Both the position numbers and the translations under genes were made by a program. The notes under the pieces are model-generated. The model was not told the DNA's origin and ran no database searches. It saw only the letters and a program-made list of their open reading frames with translations. A stretch of DNA of 64,000 bases from Pleurodeles waltl. Taxonomy: Eukaryota; Chordata; Amphibia; Caudata; Salamandridae. This document shows positions 45,143 through 54,574 of this stretch, piece after piece. The first letter of the stretch is position 1. Each line of letters begins with the position of its first letter. Location of the stretch: positions 168,447,486 through 168,511,485 of the forward strand of contig NC_090450.1 in the NCBI RefSeq assembly GCF_031143425.1. Direction: 5' to 3'.

Positions 45143-46125
45143 GGCCCTCATTCTGACCTTGGCGGTCGGCGGAGAGGCGGCGGTCGGACCGCGAACAGAC
45201 CGGCGGTCCAAAAAATGGCATTCTGACCGCGGCGGTCACCGCCGCGATCGACCGCCACTTTCCCACTCCGACCGCCACGGCGGTCATGACCGACGGGCTG
45301 GAGTTTGCGCACTCCGGCCCGGCGGTCGACCCAAGACCGCCAACCGTATCATGACCCTGCTTACCGCCGCGGTTTTTGCCGGTCGGGAACCGCCATGCGA
45401 ACCATGGCGGTTGGCACTATCGGGGCCAGGGAATTCCTTCCCTGGCACTGATAGGGGTCTCCCCCACCCCCCACTACCCCCCACGAGTCCTCCCCCCACA
45501 CCCTCCACCCCCCCAGAGGTGGTACGAACCCCCTGCCCCCCCCACCCCGACATGCACATACACGCAACCCGACATGCACGCACCCCCAACATGCACATAT
45601 GCACACCCCCTACACACACACATACACAACGGGGGCACATACCCGCACACATACATGCCAACATGCGCACCCGCCGAACTACACACATTGCCCATAGGCA
45701 CAGCAGCACCCCCTGCCCGCATGCACGCACTCACACACCCCTCTACACACCCCCATGCACGCACACATCACACAACACCCCCCCACCCCCTCCCCTCACG
45801 GACGATCAACTTACCTTGTGCGTTGGTCCTCCGGGAGGCGACGGGAGCCATAGGGACGTGACCGCCAACAGAAGACCGCCAACAGAAGACCGCCACACAG
45901 AAATGTGGGTCGTAATTCTGGGGGCGGTGTTCTGCTGGCGTGGCGGTGGAGGTTGACCAGTCTCCACTTTCCCGCCGACCGCCAGTGTGGCTGCTGGCGG
46001 TTTTCCGGCAGAACGCTCCCAGCGGTCGGAATACGCGCAGCGGCATACCGCCGCGGTCGGCGGTCTTTACCGCGGCGGTAACTCGGCGGTCTTGCGAAAA
46101 GACCGTCAAGGTCAGAATGAGGGCC
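45143..46125. mobile_element. 983 bp Harbinger MITE with TAA target duplication
   Basis: GGCCCTCATTCTGACCTTGG at the left faces AAGGTCAGAATGAGGGCC at the right. TAA flanks it at 45,140-45,142 and 46,126-46,128. The ends are rich in GGCGGT/ACCGCC words, as in other Harbinger elements here. The middle (about 45,460-45,800) is C-rich low complexity with CACACA words. It contains no gene; the 282-codon frame across it is accidental. It sits in intron 3 of the degenerate gene. Confidence 0.9.
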
Positions 46126-46479
46126 TAAATGGATACAATGGTATGTAACGGCAAATTATGCAAGATAAAAGGACAACACAGCATGATGCTTCAAATGGAA
46201 GTAACTGACTAACTACGATGAGAGAGGAAAGGGAGAGGAAAATGCAGAAAGATAGCAGTGGGGGGGGCGAGTCCAGAACCAGGGTCACTAGTGGGGGTTG
46301 TGGATGCATGGGTGCCATTGGTTGAGGAGAAGGAGTAGATGTTGATGCCTCCCAATCAGTAAAATAGTGAACTGCGGTGCAGCAGAGTAATATTGAGTAG
46401 CATAGAATATTATTGTATAATCCATAAAAAATTGAATAATACGGAGTAGTGTGACAAATCTGAAAGGTCGTGCAAGGCC

Positions 46480-46835
46480 AGGTTGGCTTCAAAGGGGATG
46501 AGCGGATAAAAGAATGAATGGGTGAAATGGTATATGAGTGAAAGGATGTGTGAGTGGGTGAAAATATGCATAGGTGGATGAAAGGAGACTCATGGGTGGG
46601 TGAAAGGATGGATGGAAGAGTATACATGTGAAAGGGTGCCAGGGTGCGTGAAAGGTGGATGGTTAAAATGATGGCTGGGTTAAAGGAAGGGTGGATAGGT
46701 GAATGTATGGATGGATAAGTATATATGTGAATGGATGGATTGGAATGGTGAATGACTGAATGAGAGAATGTAAAACTTAAATGGTGGGTATAAAAGAGGG
46801 AATAGAACAATAAAAGGATGAATGGATAATTACTT
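46480..46835. repeat. Degenerate GGATGAAT-type simple repeat
   Basis: Loose tandem words such as GGGTGAAAGGATG and GTGAATGGATGGAT. The 232-codon minus-strand frame (Ser/His/Pro/Ile-rich) is produced by it. Confidence 0.8.
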
Positions 46836-47699
46836 GGATGAAGAAATAAGGGAGCTCTCCTGTAGAGAGGCGTAGCTACCTACTTTGGTTATCAAAGCTT
46901 TGGTTCAAAGTGGGGGGTAATTAGTTTTCTCTCTACCCCATTAACATAATGTATTTGTTAAGCAAAGCAAATATGAATAGTCCCACTCATCATTATGCAT
47001 TACCTTTTTTGCCATGGTATTTAGTCACCCATGCTATCACGTAGCTGCACCATGGTTCAATTCGGCAGTACCATTGAATTGTCTGTGCAGGGTGCATCTG
47101 CTTCAGTTAAGGCAGCATTTACAAAGTTATCAATGCATTGCAAACCAAAAATAATGTGTGTTTCCCTTCTCGTCCAGTGCCAACTCTGTCACCTCCTAGT
47201 ACTTCAGTACATTTTTCTTTCCTAAGTTCTGCCCAGCCATCCATAAACAATTGAAAAATCGATTTTTGACATGAACCACATTTTTCTGGGCAAGTGATTT
47301 ATATTTCATGACTATCATAACGGATTCATGCCAGTTCAAATTTTACCATTTTGACATTCATCAACTATAGTGAGGCAGGTATGGGTAAAAAATGTCCCTG
47401 TGACCCATAATCAGCCACATCAAATTCCAATGGACGTAGGGGACCAGCAATGTACTGCTACTATGCCACTCTATTTTTAAACAAGTGTTTGCACAGGGCA
47501 CTGTTTACAATTTGTCTATTTCTTTTTTCTTTCCTGCTATAGCTACTCCTGGTGGAGCACCTAAATACCAAGATATAGCTACCAGCGGCTGGAGACTGTG
47601 CAGGAGGAGGATGAGTCAGCTGCATTGACTGTGGGGTTCAGCTGCTCCAGCCAGCCACCAGTGCCACTAGGGTCCCAACGGCAAAAACATCATACTTAG

Positions 47700-49039
47700 T
47701 TATGTCCTTGTCCTACTACCCTCTATAACTATATTGACCACTAGGGGGTGATTGTCATTGGTATATTGCCTGCAGAAACCTAGATACACAAAAACAACAT
47801 CTTCAGTTGCAGGTAATTACTAACTGCACTATTTCACTTCACTCCATAGTTCCCTTTCCTGAGTAGATGAAGCCAGGGCTGCTACCTCTCAGGGTTTCCC
47901 AAGGTGCCATCTTATGGTGGTGGCAGTAGTAGCAGGCTAGCATGCTAGCATGCTAACAGGGTAGACATCACAAGCGAGGTTCCAGTCCCAGCTAGGTAAA
48001 CTCCAACCATTGGATCAATCAAAGGGTTATACATCACAGGCAACTGGTATCAAAGAAAGCACAGAGTTACTGGGTTACATTATTTATATCATAACTTCAC
48101 AAAGACTGAGACCAGCATAATGACACTCAACAATGAAGACTTGATATGATAACAAAAGCTAGCAATAGCAACTTCTTCTGAGCTCGTATTTAATTAAACT
48201 AACCTTGCAAAATCCTCGAGTCAGGATAAATGAGCTCTGAGTCAGGAGTGGAGTGGGCAAGGGTAACCGCTTACACAACACAACACAAGACCTGAAGGAG
48301 GGTGTTGATGAGTGATGCGTGGGAGGGTAAATGTGGCCAGTGTGAGCTATTGCTAAGGTAATAGAAGATCTTGCAGTGAATTGGTGTCGCTTTCACCACA
48401 TCCGAGCCACCAAGTGTGTGATCCATTTATGGTGTAAAATTTATTTACACCTCGGTAAATCACACAGCCCGGGGGAAGAGGGTTAAGAGTTCTATGAATG
48501 GATGGGAAAGGGGATTTGGGGAAAGGTGTGACAAACACAAATACTACAAACAATTACGACAATATTCCTCAGGGTGCTTTGCAGCATACTATCATAAATC
48601 TGTTGTGGAAGTAAATGAAGGAATGAGTATGACACAGATCCGGTAAATGCATTGCAAACTGTTCTTCAGCCCCAGAGAGACCCAAGATAGTGCATATCTA
48701 AATGTTCTGTCATCTGAAAAATACAAATTATGGAGGAGTGAAGTGAACCCACCAGTTCTAAAAATGGTGATTCTTAAAAGAAAAATGATACTGTATTGCC
48801 AAAGTCGTCCGAGCATATGCATTCTTCTCGGAATTTCCATCACTTTTGGGTGCCTTACTGAACTTGTCCAGTAGTTAAGCTGTATAGAGCTTTTACCTTT
48901 CGTTTGTTCAGAAAAGGAAAAGGACTGCAGATTAAAAAACAGAAACTGTATTGCAGAGTCAAGGAGCAGGATAGGAGGAAGGTAATCTTCATGAGTCAGG
49001 AGTGTACCAAGAATACTCAGAGACAGTGCAAGAACATAC
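47700..49039. other. No recognised feature
   Basis: No supportable gene. A small palindromic repeat GCTAGCATGCTAGCATGCTA lies at 47,937-47,957. A minus frame of 157 codons at 48,592-49,065 is hydrophobic and runs into the satellite, with no domain recognised. Confidence 0.4.
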
Positions 49040-49079
49040 GAGGAGTGCTTGCTATGCCACCACATTCAAGCTAGCCTGG

Positions 49080-49130
49080 CTGATGAAGGGTAATACCCTG
49101 AAACCGTTCCCAGGATGATTGTTTCTGGTC
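49080..49130 (+). ncRNA. Hammerhead ribozyme core, array 3, with covaried stem II
   Basis: CTGATGA at 49,080-49,086. Stem II AGGGUAAUACCCU at 49,087-49,099 replaces the closing G-C pair of arrays 1 and 2 with A-U and changes the loop to AAU. GAAA is at 49,100-49,103. Stem III is ACCG/UGGU with one G-U pair, and GTC ends at 49,130. The paired change is evidence for selection on, or descent from, a structured RNA. Confidence 0.75.
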
Positions 49131-49193
49131 CAAGGAGGACCTGGCCTGGCAGTTCGGGCTGCACTGTTCCCATGGAGAACAGGGTCAAGACTG

Positions 49194-49201
49194 ATTTGCA
49201 T
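49194..49201 (+). promoter_or_regulatory. Octamer ATTTGCAT in array 3
   Basis: Exact octamer 64 bp after the cleavage site, the same spacing as in arrays 1 and 2. Confidence 0.5.
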
Positions 49202-49402
49202 ATGGCTGAGTCTGAGCTGGACTGGCATGGCAAGCAAAATAACTGATGGATTAAACCCAGATCTATGCCTGGGGGTGAATGTTTGATTTGTTCTGTATTA
49301 CGTCCATCTTCTGTTGCTTTTGCATTTGTTGCCACAAGTTGGAAGGGTATGCCGAGATGTGGGTCCCGTGCTTGCTTTGCCACAAGATTCAAGCTAGCCT
49401 GG

Positions 49403-49428
49403 CTGATGAAGGGTGATACCCTGAAACC
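49403..49428 (+). ncRNA. Truncated hammerhead core, array 3
   Basis: CTGATGA, stem II AGGGUGAUACCCU and GAAACC are present; stem III and the cleavage site are missing because the unit ends here. Confidence 0.65.
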
Positions 49429-49617
49429 AAAAAAAGGATAGGCACGCAAAGAAGGCAGGCATTTCCTCCAATGTCCTGAAGGGAATGTGGAGGCTTCTTC
49501 CAAGCACACAGGTCCAACTCCAAACTGGCCATATATGTGACTAAAAAATGTGAGGCAGCATAAATCAGACACTAACATAATGTTCCACTAGCTATATCTG
49601 TTTTCTTTTTTTTTTGG

Positions 49618-49806
49618 TCATAGAAAGAAGTTTGATGATAAATAATTAAAAGTACTATGGTGGCATACTCTTTCAGGGTAGTAGAGATTGTCTTCAAACT
49701 CAGATGGTTCACCCAGATGTTGGTAAGCTAAGCCACTCGATTCTGACCACTCATCCTCCTCCTGTGCTGTTTCAGGAACGGTGTAATCGTGTGGGATGTA
49801 ATTTTG
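49618..49806 (-). pseudogene. Unidentified acidic protein fragment
   Basis: An ATG in CAAAATGAACC near 49,812 opens MNQNYIPHDYTVPETAQEED, then EWSESSGLAYQHLGEPSEFE and DNLYYPERVCHH before composition turns AT-rich; the frame stops at 49,618. Codon-like composition and an acidic Tyr/Glu-rich sequence suggest real coding ancestry, perhaps the N-terminal exon of a transposon protein. No family recognised. It is on the same strand as the relic at 50,903-51,931. Confidence 0.4.
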
Positions 49807-50230
49807 GTTCATTTTGATCAAAAGAGATCTATTGTGCAGTGATACACATGTAATCTGTTGCTTGACAACTGGTCCACATGCCTGTCATCAGGTGGATAGT
49901 GTGAATATCACTTTGCTACAAAGTTTGTCCAACCAATTGCGGTACATCATGATGAAGCGCTGTAACAGCAACCCTGGCAAAATGGGTCTGACTTGGAACC
50001 TACCATTTCGGGTAGATGGCCACCAGAAATTCTAAAAATCCCACTCCTTCCAAAAAAGAAATTCCAGTGCTAACATTTTAGTCAGCGCCCCACTGTACAA
50101 ACCTGTTGTTGGGTGGTTGCGGTGGAGGGCCCCTCCTGCCTAAATATGCCTCTGATACTATTCTGGATCTTGTAACTGTCTTGGGACACTGACGCAGGGA
50201 CCTTCTGACAAGAAAGAAGTGGCAGACTAA

Positions 50231-50727
50231 GGGGGTCATTACGACCTTCGCCCACCAAGATCTGACCGCTGTGCGGCCGCCAATGCGGCCGCACCCCCGC
50301 CGCGGCCATTTGGAGATCACCGCTGGGCCGGCGGGTGGAAACTTGGTTTCCGCCCGCCGGCCCAGCGGGGATCACGGCGGCAACATAGGAGCCGACTCCA
50401 CATGGAGCCGGCAGTGTTGCGGCCGTGCGACGGGTGCAGTTGCACCCGTTGCGCTTTTCACTGTCTGCGTAGCAGACAGTGAAAAGCAGCATGGAGCCCT
50501 GTCAGGGGGCCCCTGCACTGCCCATGCCAGTGGCATGGGCAGTGCAGGGGCCCCCAGGGGCCCCATGACTCCCCGTTCCACCAGCCTTTTCCTGGCGGTG
50601 CAAACCACCAGAAAAAGGCTGGCGGTCGGGGACTCGTAATCCCCTGGGCAGCGCTGCAAGCCTGTTGGCGGTGCTTCTGTCATTTTAGCTCTGGCGGTCT
50701 AGTACCGCCAGGGTCAAAATGACCCCC
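50231..50727. mobile_element. 497 bp Harbinger MITE made of consecutive hairpins
   Basis: GGGGGTCATTACGACC on the left faces GGGTCAAAATGACCCCC on the right; TAA flanks both sides (50,228-50,230 and 50,728-50,730). Inside are four adjacent stem-loops. One is near-perfect (50,321-50,367, CGCTGGGCCGGCGGG and its complement). Three are perfect: 50,430-50,449, 50,453-50,487 (16 bp arms) and 50,505-50,555 (25 bp arms, one-base spacer). No coding capacity. Confidence 0.92.
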
Positions 50728-50902
50728 TAAATTTGCCTCTTAGGGCAATCACTGTATGCCATGGTGTCTCCATCTGACTCTGATTCTTATGCGGTTTTGA
50801 GGTCACAGAGGGAGGTGATGCTGGTGAACTGCTGGGTATGGGGCTGCTTTGCATAAAGATGTCACCCTTTCCTTCTTCATAACCTACCACCATGATTGGA
50901 TT

Positions 50903-51931
50903 TCAAGCTGATGTTTCTCGGCCCTCCTGACCTTCACCTCCACCACGTTTTTTAAGATTCTCCTCCTTCAGGATTGCGTGATGTTTGGCCTCCATAACCA
51001 CAGTGTGAACCAGGCTTATCTCAACGAACACTTGTGTGGCAAATGGATTATATTGCAAAGTTCTCCTCCTGTTTGCTAAGTGCAAAAAAAGTCCCAAACT
51101 GGGGAGAACAACTTTCTTAGTAGGCCAGTGCCAATGCAATAAGAAGAACTGGCAGTGTGGGTGTGTTGTCGATTGCATCTATGCAGTACATACTTCTACA
51201 GAGGTAAGGGTTGGTGCAGGTCTCAGCTGGGGCTTTTCAAATATGGGAGCTGATGGTGCTACCTATGAAACATACCTTGGAGCAGGTTGAATAGCAATGG
51301 TAATGTCGGACTCCTCTGTGCCATCTTCTACAATGATTGGCTCATTGTCATCCTCCTCCTCATTCCCTCTCATAATTTTAAGGCTTTCAGGAACTTTTTT
51401 TTAATCTTGCCACACCTGCTGTCTCCCAGCCTCTGCCTGAGTCCACTCCATGTTCACATTATCATCATCGAAAGGGTTGCTTGGAGAAGACAGTGGAGGA
51501 CCCTTGCTTTTTCTTGCTGGAGATCTGGGAGCCAATGATTCTAAGAGAAGAGATTCTTGCTCGGCAGGAAGTTCAACCTCCTGTGCTGCTCCAACTTCAG
51601 GAAGATCTACTATTGCTGGCAGCAGCTGCTGTCCACTTTGCTCTGTTTCCTGAAACAACTGGGTATTACTTTGTGAAGGGGACAAATCCAATTCAACCTC
51701 ACTACTCATCGGCATCACCATGATTGCAATGAATGCTTTGCAGACAAACATGGCCTTCAACTTAGGTTAGGGTGGTGCTGTTGATTTGGGAGTGCTGCTC
51801 CCATGCTCCTCCTTGAAGGCCATTGCAGCAGTCACACGTCTCCCCAAAAAGGTTGTGGTCGGCACTCCAGTGCTGGAAAGCTGCTTCTTTTCACTGGACA
51901 CTTTCTTGGCAGCACCTTTCTTTCGGGCCAT
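50903..51931 (-). pseudogene. Unidentified two-exon coding relic, acidic C-terminal region
   Basis: Starts at ATG 51,931: MARKKGAAKKVSSEKKQLSS, then FLGRRVTAAMAFKEEHGSS. After an in-frame TAA the same frame continues for about 120 codons with a Glu-rich segment and ARKSKGPPLSSPSNPFDDDN. A further TAA follows, then MRGNEEEDDNEPIIVEDGTE up to an AAG|GTATGT donor at 51,276. A second open segment at 51,178-50,903 includes NRRRTLQYNPFATQVFVEIS and a basic tail and may be the next exon. A basic N-terminus plus acidic tail suggests a chromatin or DNA-associated protein, but no domain is recognised. It runs convergently to the gene ending at 47,699; the two may be the pair of genes of one decayed DNA transposon. 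Confidence 0.45.
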
Positions 51932-52012
51932 CTTTAAGCGGAAGAGATTGCAGAACTAAACTCCAGATGTTTTTTTGTACTGATCTTCTGTTTGTTTGGC
52001 AGTGTGGGTGAT

Positions 52013-52750
52013 GTATCCTCTTATGTCATGTACCTTAAAGCAAACAAGCAAGAAAAACAATTAGTGAAACATGGCATTGTTGCAGTTTCAAATTAGTACA
52101 GACAAAAGGCAATATAATTGAGTGTGGTTGGTTATATAGGTAATAATAATAATTAACAACAAGTTATCCAACTATTTTAAATAAAACAGTACCACACCAC
52201 CATAACATAAAATTGAATTTCCAATCTGGATAACACAACATACAGATGTAACTCTGCTTTATGTGCCTCTAATCCAAAGGAGGCACCTATGGCAGTCAGG
52301 GAGGTACATGGGTGAATGGAATAATCCTTAAAAGAGTCAAAATGAAGGCTAGTGTGCACCTATGGCAGGCAAGGTGGTCCAGGGAAAAAGGGAATAATCA
52401 TTAAGAAATGAATGATGTTGGTGTGTGTGCAGAGTACCTACTTTATGGCAGGTAGGGTGTCCAGGGGAAATGAAATAATACCTAAAAAAATGTAAATACA
52501 AAATACAAATATTAAATTAAAAAAAATTAATAAAAAATAATAATAAAAATGTAAACAAAAAATGTTAATAAAGAAAAAAGAAAATGAATTGCTGAGGTTT
52601 GCACTATGGGAGTATGAGAAACCTACTGGGATGCAAGGAGGTGGAAATGAAAAATGCAAAAGAAATGCATGTAATATAAAGCGCTGTTCATCATTGTCAT
52701 ATTCACAATAGACATGTACTACAATGATCATCAAGCACATTATTAAAATG
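52013..52750. other. AT-rich, no gene
   Basis: Includes an A/T-rich run at about 52,495-52,580; the 162-codon minus frame there is low complexity. Confidence 0.5.
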
Positions 52751-53066
52751 ATATCACATGCAAGTTTATGGCAAAATGATACTGGCTGAATACCCAAAAT
52801 GGCCTCCGGAAACATAGTCAAACAACAATAGTGAGCAAGGAGGCATGGAGAATAAGGAACACATGAAAACCAATGGCAAAAGCACACTGGCTGGCTGCAC
52901 AAAATGGTCGCCAGCCACATGGTCAAACAACAATAGCAACCAAGGAGGCATGGAGAACAAAGAACACATGCAAGCCTATGGCAAAATCATACTCACTGGC
53001 TGCAAAAAATAGTCACCAGCCACATGGTCAAACAAAAACAGCAAGCAGGGAGGCATGGAGAAAGAA
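52751..53066. repeat. 105 bp tandem repeat, three copies
   Basis: Copies start at ACATG 52,756, 52,861 and 52,966. Shared phrases include TATGGCAAAA, CACATGGTCAAACAA and GGAGGCATGGAGAA. Ends in a short (GAAT)n run. Confidence 0.85.
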
Positions 53067-53189
53067 TGAATGAATGACTTGGAAACTTGTAAAGCACACT
53101 GCTGCTCCTAATGAAGCATCCTAGTGCTGTTTGGAAATTATGACCCAATCAAGCAAGAGAAACTGCAGGAGGATACTAGGTCATAGGAC

Positions 53190-53550
53190 ATGTGGGGGGC
53201 GAAGAAAAGCCAGGTCTCCTGTTGCTTTTAAACAAATGTTCTTCAGATTCAACGAATCTTAAATGTCTGAGAAGTTGGTTCCATGCCTTAGTACCCAGAA
53301 CTGAGAAGAATTTACCCCCTTGAGTTTTGAGTATAAAGAGAGGGGCTGAAGGAGATTTGCGTGGGACGATCTAAAGGTCCTTTTAGTTGTATAGTGGGTA
53401 AATTTGGTCTAGGCCTAGTGGATCTGTAAGCTCTGAAGGTCAATTGGAGGATTTTAAAAAGGACCAATTATGCACAGGTAGTCAGTGTAAGATTATCAGA
53501 GCGGCTGAGGCAGATGATCATCTGGGAAGTTTCAGTGTAAGTGTGGCAGC
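53190..53550 (-). pseudogene. CR1/L2-like LINE, ORF2 C-terminal fragment
   Basis: The minus strand from about 53,550 reads FKILKLTFRAYRSTRPRPNL, then an Arg/Pro-rich segment, FSVLGTKAWNQLLRHLRF and HLFKSNRRPGF near 53,200. A fused K..LTF.AY segment followed by a FSV...WN.L..LR motif and a short F..N terminus is the standard C-terminus of L2/CR1-group reverse transcriptase proteins. Upstream RT motifs are not present in the window. One frame is open for over 100 codons, so it is less decayed than its neighbours. Confidence 0.65.
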
Positions 53551-54574
53551 ACCATGCTGCACGTCCTGGAGTGATTATGATAGAACAACTATGTCCTAAA
53601 CAACAATAGCATAAATCACAACTGCTAAACAAAGACAAAGCCTGAACGACTTTTTCAACTATGACCCCTAAACAACGAAACAATACGGTTAAAATAGAAT
53701 ACACCAAAACAACTAAAACAATTACCATGCATACCAAAAACCACTACATTAATAACTACAAAAAACTTCAAAAACGGTGAAAATAAAAAGTATAAGAAAC
53801 TGAGTTAAAAAAAAACATTTTAAAAAGTAGCAGAAATTAAAAAAAGCTTTGCTAAATAAAAATTAAAAAAATAAAACCGTTTTAAACAGTAAAATGAAAT
53901 GGACAATGAAGAGAATTTCAATTGTGCATGAAAAACGAATTCCTACAAGACTTTCTACACCACCGTAGAAGTATTTCTTCCCTTTACCAAGCAACGTCAA
54001 GCAGGAGAAGCATATGAAAAATACACATATACAAAACTTAAGAAACAAATACAAGTTCCGTCAGAAATATGATCAGAATAAAAAAAACATATCCAAAACA
54101 CATTTTATCATAAATTATAATATTCCCCTTAAAAAACGATATATATAGAGCCGTCCACCATTTTGTGTTCAGTGTCACACAGAATACCTTAGAGTGAAGA
54201 CGTGTCTATGAGTACAGAAACAAACAGATTTATAATGTGGATAATAGCGCCATCTATTGACTAACGTAGGTAAAATAATACTTTATATATTAAAACTGAT
54301 CAGGTAAAAATAAAAAGAACAAATAATTTATATTTTATTTTTTTTAATTACAGAGATCTCTTAGGAGTATTGAACTGTGTTAGCATTAAAAAAAGAACAC
54401 CTTATCAATAAAAAGTAAATGATTTCTTCTCTTAAAAAAAGTTTTAATATGGCGATTAAATACATGTTAAAAAATGACAATGTGAAGATTAGTATTGGAA
54501 CTGCAATGGGATTTCATTCATGAGTAGGCAAGTAAAAATAAAATTGACTTCACCTATTAATCAAAATTCAAAGT
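53551..54574. other. AT-rich, no gene
   Basis: A-rich sequence without supportable features; ends at the first unit of the 66 bp minisatellite. Confidence 0.5.

Larger units (their letters stand above)
34641..47699 (+). pseudogene. Four-exon degenerate gene, unidentified (probable transposon accessory protein)
   Basis: Four plus-strand exons have matching splice sites. Exon 1 (34,641-34,994) includes VEEGALCVRQHSGVQRIQKQ then LAHHWADILDHERYLLDLLD and ends before GTGAGT. Exon 2 (43,898-43,990) is Ala/Gly-rich, APKSKNRATSEAGPGDEGAT, and joins exon 1 in phase. Exon 3 (44,789-44,886), after TTTTTTTCAG, is Ala/Val-rich and ends before GTAAGT. Exon 4 (47,543-47,699) carries YQRLETVQEEDESAALTVGF and ends at TAG. 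One in-frame stop in exon 1 and frameshifts in exons 3 and 4 show decay. The helical exon 1 segment resembles tails of Harbinger Myb/SANT-type proteins, but no DNA-binding domain is visible. Intron 1 received a piggyBac element and intron 3 a Harbinger MITE. It could instead be a decayed host gene. Confidence 0.5.
49040..49428 (+). repeat. Hammerhead-bearing satellite, array 3 (one unit plus a truncated second)
   Basis: A diverged family of the satellite. One full unit runs from about 49,040; the second core follows 323 bp later and breaks off at 49,428 within GAAACC, where unrelated A-rich sequence starts. Landmarks such as GGCCTGGCAGTTCGGGCTG and the octamer are conserved despite roughly 10-15% divergence by eye from arrays 1 and 2. 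Confidence 0.88.

Noticed and set aside
45108..45956. Plus-strand 282-codon frame, the longest in the window
   Set aside because: It crosses the left end and C-rich interior of a TAA-flanked Harbinger MITE; composition is low complexity.
46112..46810. Minus-strand 232-codon frame with apparent hydrophobic segments
   Set aside because: Produced by a degenerate GGATGAAT simple repeat; no domain and skewed composition.
48592..49065. Minus-strand 157-codon hydrophobic frame
   Set aside because: It runs into satellite array 3, has no recognisable domain and no splice context.
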